DNA of 42,054 nucleotides from Eubacteriales bacterium (GTDB taxonomy: Bacteria; Bacillota; Clostridia; Oscillospirales; CAG-382): the NCBI GenBank assembly GCA_028705495.1, contig JAQWDK010000018.1, positions 1 through 42,054 on the forward strand, read 5' to 3'. The position numbers and the translations under genes were made by a program. Below the pieces are notes generated by a model. That model searched no databases and had not been told where the DNA came from. It saw nothing but the letters and a program-made list of their open reading frames with translations. Positions 42,009-42,054 of the stretch are shown piece after piece. Position 1 is the first letter of the stretch; each line of letters starts with the position of its first letter.

Positions 42009-42054
42009 AAAAAAACCACAGATAATAAGTCGCAATGGAAATTGACTTACAACC

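Noticed and set aside
1..42054. CRISPR arrays, insertion sequences, prophage or attachment sites
   Set aside because: I saw no regularly spaced repeats, transposase or integrase frames, and no tRNA-flanking duplications.

Overview
The window looks like a chromosomal segment of a Gram-positive, spore-forming Clostridia member, probably of the Oscillospirales/Ruminococcaceae type. The evidence is an SpoIVB-type sporulation protease, a large Gram-positive-type SRP RNA next to dnaX, RNase M5, many consensus sigma-A promoters with AGGAGG-like ribosome sites, and surface proteins with Ser/Glu-rich stalks ending in P-x-T-G-D plus a membrane anchor. The taxonomic placement is inference. I see no tRNA, no rRNA, no CRISPR array, and no transposase or phage gene.

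Layout. 1-8699: murA under a perfect consensus promoter, a Mn-type CDF transporter, two convergent small anchored surface proteins, the ychF-mrp pair, and a divergent SDR/polysaccharide-deacetylase pair. 8700-15182: a membrane-anchored LRR protein, an SGNH hydrolase, then a promoter-to-terminator unit of sugar isomerase-like protein, metallophosphoesterase and GH31 glycosidase. 15181-28188 (minus strand): a housekeeping block reading dnaX, ybaB, recR, terminator, alaS, HIT protein, phosphoribosyltransferase, comEC, holA, rnmV, mtaB, Dabb protein, MFS transporter. 28189-28546: the SRP RNA with its own promoter, running almost directly into dnaX. 28629-32428: spoIVB and a large phosphodiester-glycosidase surface protein. 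32490-38850: a cell-surface glycan locus with rfbF-rfbG-rfbH (CDP-3,6-dideoxyhexose precursor), a GtrB-like glycosyltransferase, a GT-C-like membrane protein and a divergent GtrA-like protein. 39097-41667: a DUF4855 lipoprotein. 41753-41962: a cold-shock protein.

How the parts fit. rfbF, rfbG and rfbH are consecutive steps from glucose-1-phosphate to CDP-4-keto-3,6-dideoxyglucose. The three membrane proteins beside them resemble a GtrA/GtrB/GtrC module that would load a sugar on a lipid carrier, flip it and transfer it outside the membrane. The isomerase-phosphoesterase-GH31 unit with the convergent MFS transporter suggests use of alpha-linked sugars. mtaB, rnmV, holA, alaS, dnaX, ybaB and recR are translation, RNA-processing and replication/repair functions.

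The most striking unexplained signal is a short cassette found three times (10352-10390, 25552-25591, 38132-38165). Each is a GCCGC-TTY-GCGGC hairpin followed by exactly 15 bases (AGAWTGGA and a T/A-rich stretch) and then a start codon, ahead of three unrelated genes (SGNH hydrolase, alaS, rfbF). Other points of note are a ComEC whose beta-lactamase-like domain has lost its metal motif, SRP RNA and dnaX with no room for a separate terminator, a shared non-LPXTG sorting tail, and direct repeats at the gtrA-like promoter.
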